Below, piece after piece: positions 21,836-35,100 of a stretch of 64,000 nt of DNA. Every line of letters begins with the position of its first letter. Position 1 is the stretch's first letter. The DNA lies in the NCBI GenBank assembly GCA_007922195.1, contig ML682059.1, positions 10,815,462 to 10,879,461 on the forward strand. Reading direction: 5' to 3'. The stretch is from Podocnemis expansa. Lineage: Eukaryota > Chordata > Testudines > Podocnemididae. A program made the position numbers and the translations under genes. The notes under the pieces were generated by a model, which was not told where the DNA came from, made no database searches, and saw only the letters and a list, made by a program, of their open reading frames with translations.

Positions 21836-22740
21836 GTATGTTTTTATCTTCTCAAAGTTTACAACTTCATACAGCTTTGAAATTTTACTACATAGAAAAA
21901 CTCTACTTTAATTATCTTAACTGAAGTGGAACAAGCACAGAAACAGTTACCTTAACCTTTAAACTTCCCCTTTATGAGTTTTTTAGTAGTTTACATTTAA
22001 CACAGTGCTGTCCTGCATTTATTTCCATTTCTGCTGCGCTACTGATTGCATGCTCCCCATTCCAAATGAGGTTACCAGGCCATTTGTAACCCTGGTGTTC
22101 ATAATTCTGACATCTACAGTAAGATTAACACCATTGTGCTGCTCTACTCTGAAGAGTGACACTAACAATGGCAGTGCAAGTCCCAGATCAACCACGCTTC
22201 ATCCACTTAAATGGAAAGGTTTGTGGGGCAGCCACAGGCTAGCACCTAGGAGAAATAGGATCCTAGAACCTACTGCAATACAAATACTAAGTAAAAACAT
22301 TTTTCTGTAGCTCTAAACTGAGATCTTGGTTGAGTGAGTTGGAATTTTTTCCATCTTCTGCATGATTGTTGTGAACAGAGATTGTTACACCTGTAGTGCT
22401 CCTATGTCCTCAGTTTCTGCCCCCCATTATCCATCTGAAATAACTCTTGCTCCAAGTGCCTTTGCGGAGGCGAAACTAATCAGAATGTACTAAACCATTC
22501 TGTAGCTGACTCACAGGGAAGAACAGAATCTGCCTCACCTTGTGAATTGTGCTGGCTCTGCAGAAGATAACAGGAGTAAAAAGAAGGAAAAAAAACCCCA
22601 AACTTACTTTCATCTCTGCAGCCAGGGGAGTGAATGCTCTCACTGCATGAAGCTAGGGAAGAAGAGGCAATTTTTACAAGGCACTGTTCAGCACAGAAAA
22701 GTGGCACGTAAGGGTAGAGGGTGGGTAGGGGTTTTGCATC
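21836..22740. other. INVS intron, no gene seen
   Basis: No exon or recognised repeat was found here. Confidence 0.45.
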
Positions 22741-22744
22741 CCTA

Positions 22745-23110
22745 TCCATCTTGGCTAATGGCTTTTGATGAGCCTATCCTCCATGAGCTGACCTAGTTCT
22801 TTTTTGAACTCCATTATAGTCTTGGCCTTCACAACATCCTCTGGCAGAGAGTTCCACAGGCCAACTGTGTGTGGTGCGAAGAAATACCTCCTTAAAACCT
22901 GCTGTCTATTCATTTCATTTGATGCCCCCCTCGTCCTTGTGTTACTCCATCCATTACTCCCTAGCATTGTGGGGAAATTACAGCCGAACAATGTGTTGCA
23001 TGTATGGCTTCCTAGCTGTGGGTGATAAAGAGCTGGTGCAAAAATGTGACCATTGAAGAGGGCCAGGCAGCTGGCATCCCTTGCAGTCTCTCTCAAACTG
23101 AGCATCTAGA
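22745..23110 (-). mobile_element. CR1 LINE fragment, end of ORF2
   Basis: The - strand reads through 116 codons. It includes RQQVLRRYFFAPHTVGLWNS, LPEDVV and FKKELGQLMEDRL, the conserved C-terminal block of CR1 RT proteins. It is a 5'-truncated copy lying in the same orientation as INVS. Confidence 0.85.
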
Positions 23111-24152
23111 CTAAAAAGGGGTCAACCAGCCTACCATAAGAGGGTCAGGGGAGCAGTGGCTGTCGGCTGCACGCCCAGCTCCGAAGGCTGTGGCCACCAG
23201 CAGCAGTGCAGAAGTAAGGGTGGGGTGGGGGGAGAGCGGTCATCGCAGCCTGAAGTATGTTCAAAGAGGGCCCAGAAAGTGAAGTCTGAGAACTAAGGTG
23301 TGTAGTAATCAGCTTTTAGTTATACTGTGGCTGTGCTGTGAAGTCAGAGAAAGGGCAGAGTGGCTGCCTTTCAGAGTGCTAAAGAAATTCACCAATAACC
23401 TAGTTCCAGCTAGAAAGTGACAGTGGTAGGAAACAACTTATTCTTCCTTCTGATTCTTTTCCCCTCCCTGCACGCCTGTTCCCTGTAACTATCTGCTCAC
23501 CAACTAAAGCGTCCCCTCAACCACATAACATCACAAAAACCACAGATTTTTAAAAAGTTTTCTGGGGGAAGGGGCCCGCCCTGCGTCACTGGGAGTTGGC
23601 TCACAGGTAGGACATCATCAGAAGGTATCTGGGCAGTATGGTCAGATGTGCCTGTCTGAGCCACAAGCACATGTACGCAATTGTACTTGCCTAAGTTATG
23701 TTCACAAATGGCCCACGGGTAGAGAAAGGAGCTCTCTGTGCATCCATACGGCCAGCAGGTATTTGCGCTCATAAATTAAGTACTACATTACATTTATGCA
23801 CAGATGACTTTAAATATCTTTCTGTGTAAACTGCTGTCCTGTAATAGGGTTTTTCCTGCTCACATTGCTTTGAGCTTACTTTGTTATACATACAAGTGAA
23901 TATTAAAAAAAAAAAGTCAAAAACAAATACTCAGAAGTCCAAGATAAGTCACAGAACCAAGATATCTGGGTGGTACCTGTTTTGGCACAATAATACATTT
24001 GACTGGATGTTCACTTGGTTTTCTCATTTTTATTATTACTGTAATAATAATGGCTTGCATATGAAAAGAAAATGAGGAACACAAAACTAAATATAACATT
24101 TTCAATTCCAGAAATGCACCCAAAGATTCACTAAGGCCATACATAACCTCAC
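23111..24152. other. INVS intron, no gene seen
   Basis: The open frame at 23917-24152 on the - strand is a read-through of the 24153 exon past its donor and is not coding. Nothing else is recognised. Confidence 0.55.
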
Positions 24153-24233
24153 CTGCGATCATGGGCACCTCAGAAAGCTTATGCTTGGAAGATGGTCTGG
24201 CTGGCTGGCATCCTCTTGCTTCTTGAGAGTGCC
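24153..24233 (-). CDS. INVS: INVS penultimate coding exon (27 codons)
   Basis: The - strand acceptor ends tttttaaag and the donor is a near-perfect GCAG|gtgagg. The first two bases complete a glycine codon split with the previous exon (KQIY-G). It then reads HSQEARGCQPARPSSKHKLS and on to PMIA, ending one base into the next codon. The frame stays open to 23917, so a length-based caller would extend it to a false 104-residue ending. The strong donor and the phase-matched exon at 18083 argue against that. The region is basic and poorly conserved, as in the mammalian protein. Confidence 0.85.
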
Positions 24234-25264
24234 CTTTAAAAAACAAACAAATGTGCACATTTTACAAAGTCATACAGGTATGGTTATGTAAATTATAGCC
24301 CATTTCACTGTCAACTGCAGCAAATCTTAATCTTAGATTATTGTACTATATGTCTTTGCATTTGTCAGTGAAAACTTCCATAAAACATTTATGATGGAAT
24401 AATTTTAAGATGATCCATAACAGAGTTTTAAGTAACCCTCAGGTAAATTTTATAGTGTCAACATAAAAAGAAGTTTTAAGTTTTCCACAGTGTTTGGCTG
24501 AATAATTAGCAGAGCAAACCTGTATCCAATTCAATGTCAGAAATTATTTATCTGCTCATTTTTAAAGTCTGCATATCACTTCTCCCATCACCACACTCAA
24601 ATGCAGACTAGTATTCTGGGTAATAAACTAATCCAAACTTTATTGTGTTGTTAGATTCATTCATTTGTAAGTCATACATTCAGTCACAGAACTAATGTGG
24701 ACTGTCAAAAGAATAACCCAAGCTATTCCAGTGAAGCTCAATTATCTCAGTACAATTAAATGAGGTTAAACCTCAGTTACACAGCCACTTCCTTAGAAAA
24801 GGAAAGTCAAATTTTAAAAATAGTAAGAAAGCAATGTTGTTATTTTCACAAATGAAAGAACAGCCAAGATGTTCACAGTCCCACATGCTCAATGCAACTG
24901 CTCAGATCCTTTCTGTATTACCTACATGAGCCAGTCCGGTGAGGTCGAAATATGGGGAGATGTTTGTTTGGTGAGTTGGAGCGATGCTATGCAGTGACCC
25001 ATTACTGTTTTAGAAGCAAATCACTTCTAAACCACCAAGTTAATTTTTTAATCTTAAAAGTACCTGAACGGCCTCCCCACCAACCCAACTCAAGCTTGAA
25101 TCTATCTGTGTATAAAAAAAATGGATTTCTAACTCTGGTGCTATAAACCCTGTAGTAACTTGGGAAGTGCTAAATTCAAATCTAGGAATAGTATTAGTTA
25201 TGAAAGCATCAGCAACAGAACGCTTAAGTTCAGAAACTTTAAATTGCCACAGCAACAGAATTAC

Positions 25265-25497
25265 CGTATATCTGCTTAAGGATGGATTGCTTGCTAGTTT
25301 TTATGGCTGAGTTGTTTTTATTTAAAGCTTTTAGGTTTTTACACGAAGACACTGATTTCAAAGGGCTACGGTTCAGCTGTTTCTTCCAAGCGACCTGGAT
25401 GAAAAAGGCAGCTGCCTCTTGTCTCCATTTGTCTTCATCTTCTTTGCACTGCCGCTCAGCACTAAAAAGCTGGACCAACTCTCGTCTTAGCTGGTAA
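25265..25497 (-). CDS. INVS: INVS coding exon with second IQ-like segment
   Basis: The acceptor ctctccag is followed by 233 bases ending at a TACG|gtaatt donor. The first base completes a serine codon, giving SYQLRRELVQLF directly after the IQ motif of the preceding exon. A second aromatic/basic helix (FFIQVAWKKQL) follows, then a Ser/Lys-rich stretch and SILKQIYG, which is a recognisable conserved block of inversin. Inversin (nephrocystin-2) acts in the proximal primary cilium and binds calmodulin through IQ motifs. It steers Dishevelled-dependent Wnt signalling and left-right axis formation (established for the family). Confidence 0.92.
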
Positions 25498-27260
25498 CTG
25501 GAGAGAAGAGAAGAGCACTTGTTTTAGATGACCTGTTTTAACTGCAGAATTTTACATGCATCAGTTCACATGGTGGATTACATGAGTAACTGGGAAAACA
25601 AAATTCCCACTGATGTGGTAACTCATTTAGTAGAGGAATGTTTGCTTAGCAGACAGAATACAACCTCGGTTCAAGTCCAGATATGACCATTAATTTCACA
25701 TAATTACTAAAGCAGAAGGATCATGGATCTTAAAAGTTACTCTGGAATTTTAAGCTATCTGCAGCCAAGATACTAATAAATATTGTCCTCCCTTTTGGAG
25801 ATTTTTACAGTATTAACAACAACAAACAACATATGTGTGGTGTAATCCATCAATACTATTATGTTTTCATTGCATTCACAGCTGTAGTGGTATAAACTTT
25901 TCAGATCCATTCTCTTGCGTCTTTGCAATTATTGACTCAATATAAGGAAAGATATTGGCTGAATCTATTTCCTTTTCCTACACAGAAACTTGAGACACTC
26001 TAGAGCTTGATTCTTCAATGCCTTGCAGCTTTTCCTGTCATTTATACCTTAACAACGTGGAAGTAAAATGCCACCAAACCAGAACAAAAGTATTATGCAC
26101 CCAGAGCTCTTCATGCTCTGAAGAACTCTCTCCCCATTCCCTGGTCTTCCCAAACCTTTAGCTCTCCCTAAATATTTCAGTCCATCTTTGCTCCCTTTTC
26201 TTTCAGTCTCTCTACCGGCCCTACTGCTGCAGCTGTGATGTGTTACTGACCATCACAATCATCATTTCATATCTTCAGGACTTGGTCCCAGTTCTTTCCC
26301 CTCATTTGACTAATAACCCTTGCCCAGAAGAGCTATATTTTCCATGTGTCAGATGTCCATAGTTTGTTCTGTACTGGCATTTTACACTAGAGAATCAACT
26401 GACTGGCCCAATCTACTCTAAATTGTCATGCTAGGACTCTGCTCCAGGTTACAGTAAGAATGGTAAGTGATTAATTACAACACTATCTGGTACTATGGCG
26501 TATAAGCAGACATCATTGGTGTTCGGCTGCTTTTCTGGAGTCAGGAAAATCAATGTAGTATCCACATCACTATCACAACTGTCGTTCACTGAGGTCCATG
26601 CTGAAAACCTGCACAGTGAGTACAAGGAAGGGCATGGACACAAATGCCCTCTCACCTGGGCAGTTCATGGCAGTCTTGCAGTGCCACTGCCCAGGAGTCA
26701 CCTGCTCACTAAAATTTGGTTTCTAGCACCTTTCACAGAAAGCACAAAAATAAGACGAACTAGCACAACAGAACCAGAAGCAAAATCATTACAGAAATTT
26801 GTTATAAGGGCATGAGACAGTGGACTGGATGGCTCAAGTGACTGCTTGTTCTAGAGCCTTTTACTTCTACAATAAGTTACCTTTTCAAGTGACCAAAGTT
26901 ATCAGCAGATGTGCTTTTTCAGTGACCTACACTGACACAGTTAAATAAAGAAGCAATTAAACAAACAGGTTTGTAGATTTGTTGCAGGACTGCTCATGTA
27001 TGTGTTAAGTAACCTGAGCTGAGTCATAACAGTTGGCCGTTTTGGAGGGAGACCAAACTGTACACCGCTGGATACTTTTCTAATAATTAGTCTACAAAAC
27101 ATACATAATACTTTTCTAATAATAATAATAATAAAAGATTTTTTCTAATAATTACTTGACAAATGTATGTAAAGATCAATGGAAAAACATCATCAGGTAA
27201 CTGTATAATTGTTGAGTGGGAACATGTTACATTGCACTCTGTGTTTGACAATTATTGCTA
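25498..27260. other. start of the 21-kb INVS intron
   Basis: Mostly unique AT-rich sequence, with a (taa)n microsatellite at 27117-27135. No exon found. Confidence 0.5.
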
Positions 27261-27850
27261 TACTAGCTGGAGACCATCAAAAATGATGGAGGAAAATCAA
27301 AAGGGAATTTAGGAAATAGTTATTTATTTTAATGAGTTAAAAGCGCTTTGATTGTAACATTTTTTGCAAAAGTTCTATGGCCAGCAAAAACTTTTCCTTG
27401 GTAGTCCATATACTTCACATAAACCTTCAGATGTTCACGGTTTCTTACCCTGAATGAGTGCCACATCCAATTGTCTGAAGAGACAGCGTGAAGCGTTGGA
27501 AATAACTGAAAGCATAGCTGAGCTTTATGATTTTGACAAGTTCCAAAGGGGCAGCGGTGTCACCAGAGTGAAGTATCCCTGGGTTTCATTGGCTGTTACT
27601 GTCTAAGTTTTAAATCCTCAGCCATTTCGCCTTTACACTAATGTATGTATCTGTGCCATACCAACATTTGTAGGTCACTGTGATGTCAGAGGTGACTCAA
27701 CCAATTGGTCCTAAGGAGCAATTGGTTGAGTCGCCTCTGACATCACAATGGCTTGTCACATGGTATGCTTCACATCACACGCATGTAGCAAATTAGGAGA
27801 TATTTACTGATCTAGCAACTGAGTGGTCACATGGACGTTATATCCCATCA
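27261..27850 (+). mobile_element. hairpin-tailed interspersed repeat, copy 2
   Basis: It shares its start (actagctgg..ccatcaaaaatgatgg), the cacatccaattgtctgaag block, gttggaaataactgaaagca and the terminal hairpin with copy 1 at 2820-4760. It lacks the minisatellite and foldback element, so it shows the uninterrupted arrangement. Confidence 0.65.
27679..27747. repeat. near-perfect hairpin, copy 2
   Basis: tgtgatgtcagaggtgactc through ccaattggtcc pairs with ggagcaattggttgagtcgc through ctgacatcaca. The loop is only a few bases and there are two or three mismatches. Confidence 0.9.
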
Positions 27851-29690
27851 TCTCCCTCAAAGACCTCTGATAGCGGAGAACCTTCTGGTAGTTTTTGGAG
27901 ACAAGTAACTATTGCAGGGAGCCAAAGAAAAGGAGAACCCTATGTAGCCATGCTTCAACTTATGTGCAAATATTTCACAAAAATATGTCTAGCTGGTTCT
28001 GAGCCAAAAAAACAAGAGAAGCAGGGAGTTTTTTTTTTTAAACACCACTGAAGTGCTGCACTAACAAAAAGTCAAAACTCAGTCAACATACTACACGCAT
28101 AAGCGGTGACTCTGAAGTGTATTGATCCAAAGGGGTAGCCGTGTTAGTCTAGTTCTGTAAAACAATTCTGAAGTGTATGTGTAGAAGAAATGAAAATAGT
28201 AGCTGTCTATACCCTTAGGTTTATGGGGAAGCAGGCTTTGAGTTTAAGAAAGCTGTTAGTAAAGTTAAAGATTTGTATGGCAATAACAGACTTAAGTGCC
28301 TCATGCCAGATGAAGACCTACTGTGACAGCAAGCAAAAGATTTCTAGCTTTTGTCAACTCGCTGCAGGGCCAAGGTCATGCCACAGGCCTCAGTGCACCA
28401 GACGAGGAGCAAGGCAGCCATGGGAACTGTAAGCCTCACTGAGCAAGATAAACAATTAACCTTTGGCAGGCCAGATGCTGTAAAAAGATACTTTTGGGGC
28501 CTAAATTCGTGAAGTTTGAAGACTGTGGGAATCGAAACATTTTTCTGGAAAGGGAAAATGTAATGTGCATGACAGACACGTAAGCTGCCAGCATGATGTC
28601 AGTGCAGAATGGCAAAGGGATGAGTTTGGTTGTACTGCAAATTATTTTACATTTGCAATAAATACAGTAAATTGACTCTGCAAAACTTGCAGTGAGAGTC
28701 ACGTCTATTTAATCTCTCAGCTTAGTGGTTAGTGGAATCACAAAACTCAGGTACAGACTGTCATGTAGCTTCATTAAAGAAAGTTCATACTTCTCCTGAT
28801 GCTTTTCAAGGGTACACAGATCTCTTACACGAAAGTGGAGAGCTGCAGAAATACAGTGCTAATCATCATCCATTAATAGGTACACGGGGAAAACAGAATA
28901 GATATCATTACAGAAGCAGGCTGTTTCTGAAACTGTCACCTTATTATCAGTGATTAGTACTATATAATGTGAAATGAGCAGGAAGGACACAAAAGGAGAT
29001 GTGAAGTACTGTCCCAGGATATTTCATGCAGGAAGTTAAACAGAAAGTGCATCTACTTTTGAAAACAGGTGCTACATATTAGAATAGACATTTCGGGAGA
29101 AGTTGTTAATCAGGATGGCACAGTGGGTGGCCTGTCATTCTGGCAAGTGGCCTGCCCCAACTTGGCTGCTCTCTTGGATGAGCTCCAGCATGTCAGCAGC
29201 CGTAGAGTGGCATCAAACTCCATAGCAACGGTTACTGAGCTCCTTCCCCACCACGTGGGGGCCTGAACTGTGCAGGAACAGGACGGAGTGGAGAAGTTGT
29301 GCATCTGCTTCATTCCTTGCTTAATCTTGAAACTCACTAACAGGCTCTGCAAAGCTTAAAATCTCCTTAGGCACCTATTATGTCCTCTATTCTCAATGGA
29401 GGAACTATAGGGGTTGCTACAGAGACTGTAAGCATGGCCCTGTGGAGTTTGCAAACCCTGCACTAACAGCTATGAAGACCAGCAGGTTTGCAGAAGGAAG
29501 GACCTGCAGAACTAAGTTCTTTTGAGTTTCTGCACAATTTATGATCTTCACAGTGGCTGACACAGTAAGTTTTGCAGTGTGACAGTCTGTATCTCTATGT
29601 TCTTCCCTTTTCAAGACTACAATTAATTTTGTAAAAAGTATGCTTGTGAAATACCATTTCAAAACTCCCAATCTGCTGATCGTATGTCCT
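27851..29690. other. INVS intron
   Basis: A short end of the CTGA..AACACGGCTACC family is at 28125-28165 (ccaaaggggtagccgtgtta, inverted). No exon seen. Confidence 0.45.
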
Positions 29691-29696
29691 GGTAAA

Positions 29697-30540
29697 ATGT
29701 GTGTGGTAACACGGTATGCAAAGTTATAAGACTAGACCGGATGCAGTTACCAAGGCCTAGTCTGATCCTGAAGAAGTAGCCGTAAACCAGTTCTTCAGAG
29801 ACAAAAGGCAAACTCACACCTCAGTCAGGTAACAACAAAAACAAATAGCTCATAACTCGATTAAGTAGTCATTCTTCGTCTGGAAAAAGGGTGTGATAAA
29901 AAATTCACATATTGGCTAAAAACCAGCTAACTATTCCTGTCCCCACAGACTTCATGTCTCCTGACTCTCCAGCAGAAATGTTTCTCAAGAAGAGGAAAAG
30001 AATAAGAATAAAGAACAGCTGCCCCAAATTACTCCTTTCTTTCTCTCTACCTACACCACTCACAATGCCTGAGAAACAAAGAAACAGTTTTGGACTGAGT
30101 GAAAGAGCCTGTCTGAATGGATTTCAGCCAGTAATACTGTTGGAGCATGGGGTGACAGACTTCTTCAAATTCGCTTAGCTTGTTAACTTAGGCATTAGCT
30201 GCATTTTACCCCCCCCCCCCTTTTAAAATCAATTCTGACTTTTATACCTCATTACTTGTAACCACTTAAAATCTTTTTCTATAGTTAATAAACTTGTTTT
30301 ATGTCTTAATCTAAACCAGTGTGTTTGGTTTGAAATGTTTGGGAATCATCATTTCGGATAACAGGGTTTTTGCATATCATTTTCTATTAATGAAATGATG
30401 GATTAGCATGATCCAGGAGAGGGCTGGGCAGTACACCACACACATTTCTGTAGGAAAGTCAGGGACCGGGAATTCGCTGGTGCGGCTCTGTGGTGGAATT
30501 CAAGAGCAGCTGGCCAGACCACTAAATATAGCTGTCAGTC
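29697..30540 (+). repeat. LTR-like sequence of the gypsy element, copy 1
   Basis: From about 29700 to 30262 it is clearly homologous to 42946-43530 (acagacttcatgtctcctga / acagactttctgtctccaga; ctgaatggatttcagccagt / ctgaaaggatttcagccagt). It carries AATAAA at 30287-30292, as LTRs do. It is either the 5' LTR of the element at 33.85-42.75 kb or a separate solo LTR of the same family. Exact ends were not resolved. Confidence 0.65.
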
Positions 30541-30548
30541 ATGTACAT

Positions 30549-30953
30549 TAGTGATTCCCAACCTTTTCCAGGCTGAGGACCCCTTCGTTATGAAAAGAAA
30601 TCTGCGGCGCCCCAGCTACATTTTTATATGAGCTGCGTGGCCACGCTGCTGTGCATTATAATGTTAGCCCTGCAACTCCGAAGGAGCCTCTGGGGGGGAT
30701 CCAGCCTGCACCAGCACAATGCGGCCCCCCTGCTGCTCCAGGGAGCCTCCTTGTCCCTTCCCTTTCCTCTTCGTATCCCTCCCCAACCGTTCTCTGACCC
30801 CCTCCCTGGTTTCCCCCCTCCCACCCCTCCGTAGGGCCTCTTCCCACGCTCCCCTTACTGGCTGAAGTGCTGTACCTGGCCTCAACCACAGGCTACTCTC
30901 CTGAGCATGGTCTAAGACCCAGGGATCTGCAGACCACAGTTTGAGAACCACTG
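30549..30953. mobile_element. hAT non-autonomous element with 8-bp TSD
   Basis: Ends are TAGTGATTCCCAACC and TTTGAGAACCACTG. TSDs are atgtacat (30541-30548) and atttacat (30954-30961). The interior includes gaccccttcgttatg and a C-rich stretch. Confidence 0.88.
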
Positions 30954-31265
30954 ATTTACATGATGGAGGCTGTGGCTGAGCAAACCACGAATGGCTGCCC
31001 TAACAAGAAAGAAGTGTAAAAGGAACTCCGGGCTGGAGAACTGAAGAGATATACCTCTTTGACAGTCTAGATTGTACTCGGGGGTTTTCTAACAGTTCCA
31101 GATCATATTTGCTCTCCTTTATGGGCTTCACTGTATGACTCTCATACAAGTGGCTTTTTTTCTTCTTTTTGCTTTTCAGCTTCCAGTACAGCAGCTCTTT
31201 CTCTTGGTCCCACTTCTGCCTGCCACACCTGATATTCACATTCTCTCTTTTTCTGCTGCCTCCAA

Positions 31266-33440
31266 TCTCATAGACTCTAAGGTCAGAAGGGACCAATATG
31301 ATCATCTAGTCTGACCTCCCACACAGTGCAGGCCATAAAACCTCACCGATCCACTCCTACAATGAACCTCAAACCCATAACTGAGCTATTAAAGTCCTCA
31401 AATCATGATTTAGAGACTTTAATACAGAGAATCAACCAGCAAGTGAGCCATGCCCAATGCTACAGAGGAAGGCAAAAAACCCCCAGTGCCCAAGCCAATC
31501 TGCCATCGGAGAAAATTCCTTCCTGACCCCAGGTATGGCGATCAGTTAAACCCTAAGCATGAGGGCAAGTCCACAACTGCCAGTCAAGAAGAACTTCTCT
31601 GTAATAACTCAGAACCCACTCAATCAAATGCCCCTTCCCACATCCCTATCATACCCATCACCAGTAGTAAAAGACAGACAATGGCCAAGCTACACAGTCC
31701 ATCATACCATTCCCTCCATAAATTTATCAAGCTCGGTTTTGGAGGCGCCTAAGGTTTTTTCCCCCACCACTTCCCTTGGTAGACTATTTCAGAACTTTAC
31801 TCCTCTGATGGTTAAGAATCTGCATCTAATTTCAAGCCTAAATTTTCTGAGGGACAGCTTGTAGCCATTTGTTCTTGTGGCCACACTGGCACTGTATTCA
31901 AATAATTCCTCTCCCTCCCTTGTATTGATCCCTCTAATGTATTTATAAAGAGCAATCATATCTCCTCTCAGCCTTCTTTTGAGAAGACTAAATAAACCAT
32001 GCTTTTAAAGTCGTCTCTCATGGGGAAGATTTTCCATTCCACGAATCATCCTTGTAGCCCTTCTTTGCACTTGTTCCAGTTTGACTTCATCTTTCTTAAA
32101 CATGGGTGACCAGAACTGTACACAATACTCCAAGTGAGGTCGCACCAGTGCCTTGTATAATGGTACTAACACCTCCCTATCTCTACTGGAAATACCCCTT
32201 CTGATGCACCCCAGGACTGCATTAGCTTTTTTCACTGCCACACTGCATTGGCTACTCATTGTCATTCTGTGATCAACCAGTACGCCCAAGGTCCTTCTCC
32301 TCCCCCATCACTTCCAGCTGATGCATTCCCAACTTTTAAGAAAAATTCCTTTTATTTGTCCCTAAGTGCATGACATTGCACTTCCCATTGTTGAATTTCA
32401 TCCTATTTCTAATGCTGCACTTTACAAGGTCATCCAAATCATTCAGTATGCTATCCTGATCCTCCTCTGTATTGGCAATACCTCCCAGCTTGGTGTCATC
32501 TGCAACCTTAAGTAGCACATTCCCATTTTTTGTGCCAAGGTCAGTAACGGAAAGGTTGAATAAGAGGGGTCCCAGGAGCAATCCTTGGGGAACTCCACTA
32601 GTAACCTCCTTCCAGCTAGACAGTTCACTTTCATCCTGACCCTCTGTAGTCTCCCCTGTAACCAGTTCTTTATCTACCTTTCTATTTTCATATTAATCCT
32701 CATCTTCCCAATTTAACTAATAATTCCCTGTGTGGAACTGTATCAAATGCCTTGCTGAAATCTAAGTAAATTAGGTCCACTGCATTTCCTTTATCCAAAA
32801 AATCTGTTATCTTCTCAAAAAAGGAGATCAGGTTGATCAGGCATGATCTACCTTTTGTGAAGCCGTGTTGTATTTTATCACAGTTACCATTTTCCTCAAT
32901 ATGCTTAAGTACTTTCTCCTTCAAAATTTTCTCCAGATCTTGTATACTGCTGAGGTCAAACTAACAGGCCTGTAGTTACCTGGATCCCTTTTACTCCCTT
33001 TCTTAAAAACAGGGACTACATTAGCACTTCTCCAGTCAATAAGGTACAACCCCTGTGTTCACCAATACTTTAAAAATCCTTGCTAATGGGCTGGCAATTT
33101 CATGTGCAAGTTCCTTCAATGTTCTTGGATGGAGATTATCCGAACCCCCTGATTTAGTTCAATTAAGTAGCTGAAGCTTGGCTTCCACCTCAGATATGGT
33201 AATTTCCACTTCTACATTCTCATTCCCATTAGCTGCCCTACCTCTGTCCCCAATCTCACCATCACCCTCATTGAAGACAGAGGCAAAGTACTTATTTAGA
33301 TATTCAGCCATGCCTAGATTATCCTTGATCTCTACCCCATCCTCAGTGTATAGTGGTCTAGCTTCATCCAATCTGACCAGCTCTACCTTTGCAGTTGTTT
33401 CATCATCACTTGTTTTTATGCTTTACTGTTTCTATTTCCC
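31266..33440 (-). mobile_element. CR1 LINE, 5'-truncated, with RT domain
   Basis: The 3' end is the typical CR1 tail (tcatagactctaaggtcaga on the + strand). Upstream, on the - strand, broken open blocks carry FASVFNEGDG, then the RT blocks KIQHGFTKGRSCL, LIYLDFSKAFDTVPH and ADDTKLGG, and the late block [18 protein letters not shown]. This is the normal CR1 ORF2 order from endonuclease end to C-terminus. Frameshifts and stops break it into at least five pieces, so it is inactive. Confidence 0.93.
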
Positions 33441-33485
33441 TTTCCCAAAATAAGCAAGCAGAAAACAACAACATGTAAGCCTTCT

Positions 33486-33849
33486 TTGGCTGTCTCCAGC
33501 CAAAACACTTGAGTCTCACTTAAAATCACTTAAAAGGTAAACTTCATTCAAAATAGCAAGTTGGGCACATGCTCTGTGTACTTGTGCCACTGTGCCCACA
33601 CTTGCTTAAGTTGATTTAATAACTCCTGCCTTTCAAGTCAACTTTAAGGGTTAAGCTGACTTTACTAAGCCAACTTAACACAGTGTGCCCATTTAAGTTG
33701 ACTTTATAAAGTCGACTTAAGACAGGGGACCCCATTTAAAGTTGACTTTATTAAATTGATTTAAAATGGGTCCTCTGGCTTAAGTTGACTTTAACAAATG
33801 GGGCCTCACTAAGTTGACCTCCCTGAGCCCTGTAGTGTAGACAAAGCCA
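33486..33849. mobile_element. TTAAGTCGACTTAA-rich MITE, copy 2
   Basis: It ends tgtagtgtagacaaagcc, the inverse of GGCTTTGTCTACACTACA. The interior is repeated aagttgactttaataa-type sequence like copies at 21.1 and 51.4 kb. The left end is less clear. Confidence 0.65.
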
Positions 33850-35100
33850 AGGAATCCTCAGCTGGGACCAGCTGCATCCTGCATACAAAAAGGGACAGGC
33901 TTTGTTGAGAAGCTATGTGATGTTCATAAGATTCTTCGGGACAAGGAAGTTCTCACATAAATTTCAAAACTGTCTGGTAAACCTTTAAACATGTTTAATG
34001 AAATGCCAATTCAGGAAGCTTTGATACCTTCCAAATTTAAGGAAACCCTTTTACAAAGGTTCCAAATTACTCATGAAACAGATAGGGTGAAATTTAATAA
34101 TCTTAAAAAGCAGTGCTAGCATGAATCATAGTGAGTCTGTTTATAAGGTGTGTGGCCTAATAAGAAAACAGGTAAAGAGAAAAGTGGCTCAGATTATGAC
34201 CAACTGCTTGATCTTACTGCTCAAGAACATTTCTTAAGTATATGCACTAATGATATAACAAACGTGGGATAAATCTGTAAAATCAGCAGAGATGGCTATG
34301 TTGCGCCTCTGAGCAAGCCTGGACGTTCCATGAATGCAAGCCACAGAAAGGGGGGCAGAAACACGATGTAAACAGGGGATCCCATTTTACCCTTGGAAAA
34401 AAAGAAAGGTAGTTGGGAGCCAAAGCATGTACCCTGTTACAGAATCATTCCTCTCCTAGTAATCCCCATCACAAACCTGTGAAGGGAGGGGAGCTAAGAT
34501 GTTCCCAGTGTAACTCCACTGAGCACCTAAGAAATCAATGCCCACATTCGAAAGAAATGAAGCCCTATCCAGACAATCCATGCTAACACAGCTGTCATTG
34601 ACACAAAAGCACCTATAGTTTAGCTGATGAGTTTTGTGGCGCTGGCCCTGCAGAGCCAGATATGGAATTTGCTAAAGTTATCAAGGTCAATGACAAGAAA
34701 CGCACAGGTGAAGAGACTCTGATGCACCCATTTCTCTGGCTATGCAGAGCACGGTCCAGGACACTGACAGTGACCTGACTGAATGGCAGAGCTTGTGGTA
34801 GTAGGAAGAGCTAGAATTCCTGTACCTGTTGCTATAGTGCATGAAGAGGGGGCAGGTTCAGAAAGTGATTTGACTGTAATGGTGCTAGACCATATGTACC
34901 CTGAAATGCTTGTTGGGAATGATTTTTTTTTTTTCCACGTGGTAAGCCACAAGCAAAAGGAAATATTCTGCTGGGCCTCTGGCAGGGAATGGCTGAGTCT
35001 CAGAAATGGCTAAGGGAGACAGAGAAGGTTTCTGACTTCTCTGCAGCAGAAGGAAGCTAGGAGTTTAAGGGGGATTAGGAGAGTGTGCTGGTGAAGGTGC
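33850..35100 (+). pseudogene. gypsy gag and protease remnant
   Basis: At 34500-34541 the frame reads CSQCNSTEHLRNQC, a CCHC-type zinc knuckle (C-x2-C-x4-H-x4-C). About 300 bases later, 34783-34925 reads ARIPVPVAIV and then MYPEMLVGNDF, matching the end of a gypsy aspartic protease (LLGNDL-type block). Stops lie between. Upstream sequence from 33.85 kb looks like degraded gag, with little recognisable. Confidence 0.65.

Noticed and set aside
23917..24152. Extension of the INVS open frame to a 104-residue ending
   Set aside because: A strong donor at 24153/24152 and a phase-matched, recognisable terminal exon at 17968-18083 show this is intron.
31140..31730. + strand frames of about 100 codons near the CR1 end
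   Set aside because: They are antisense to the CR1 3' region, whose - strand blocks are recognisable.
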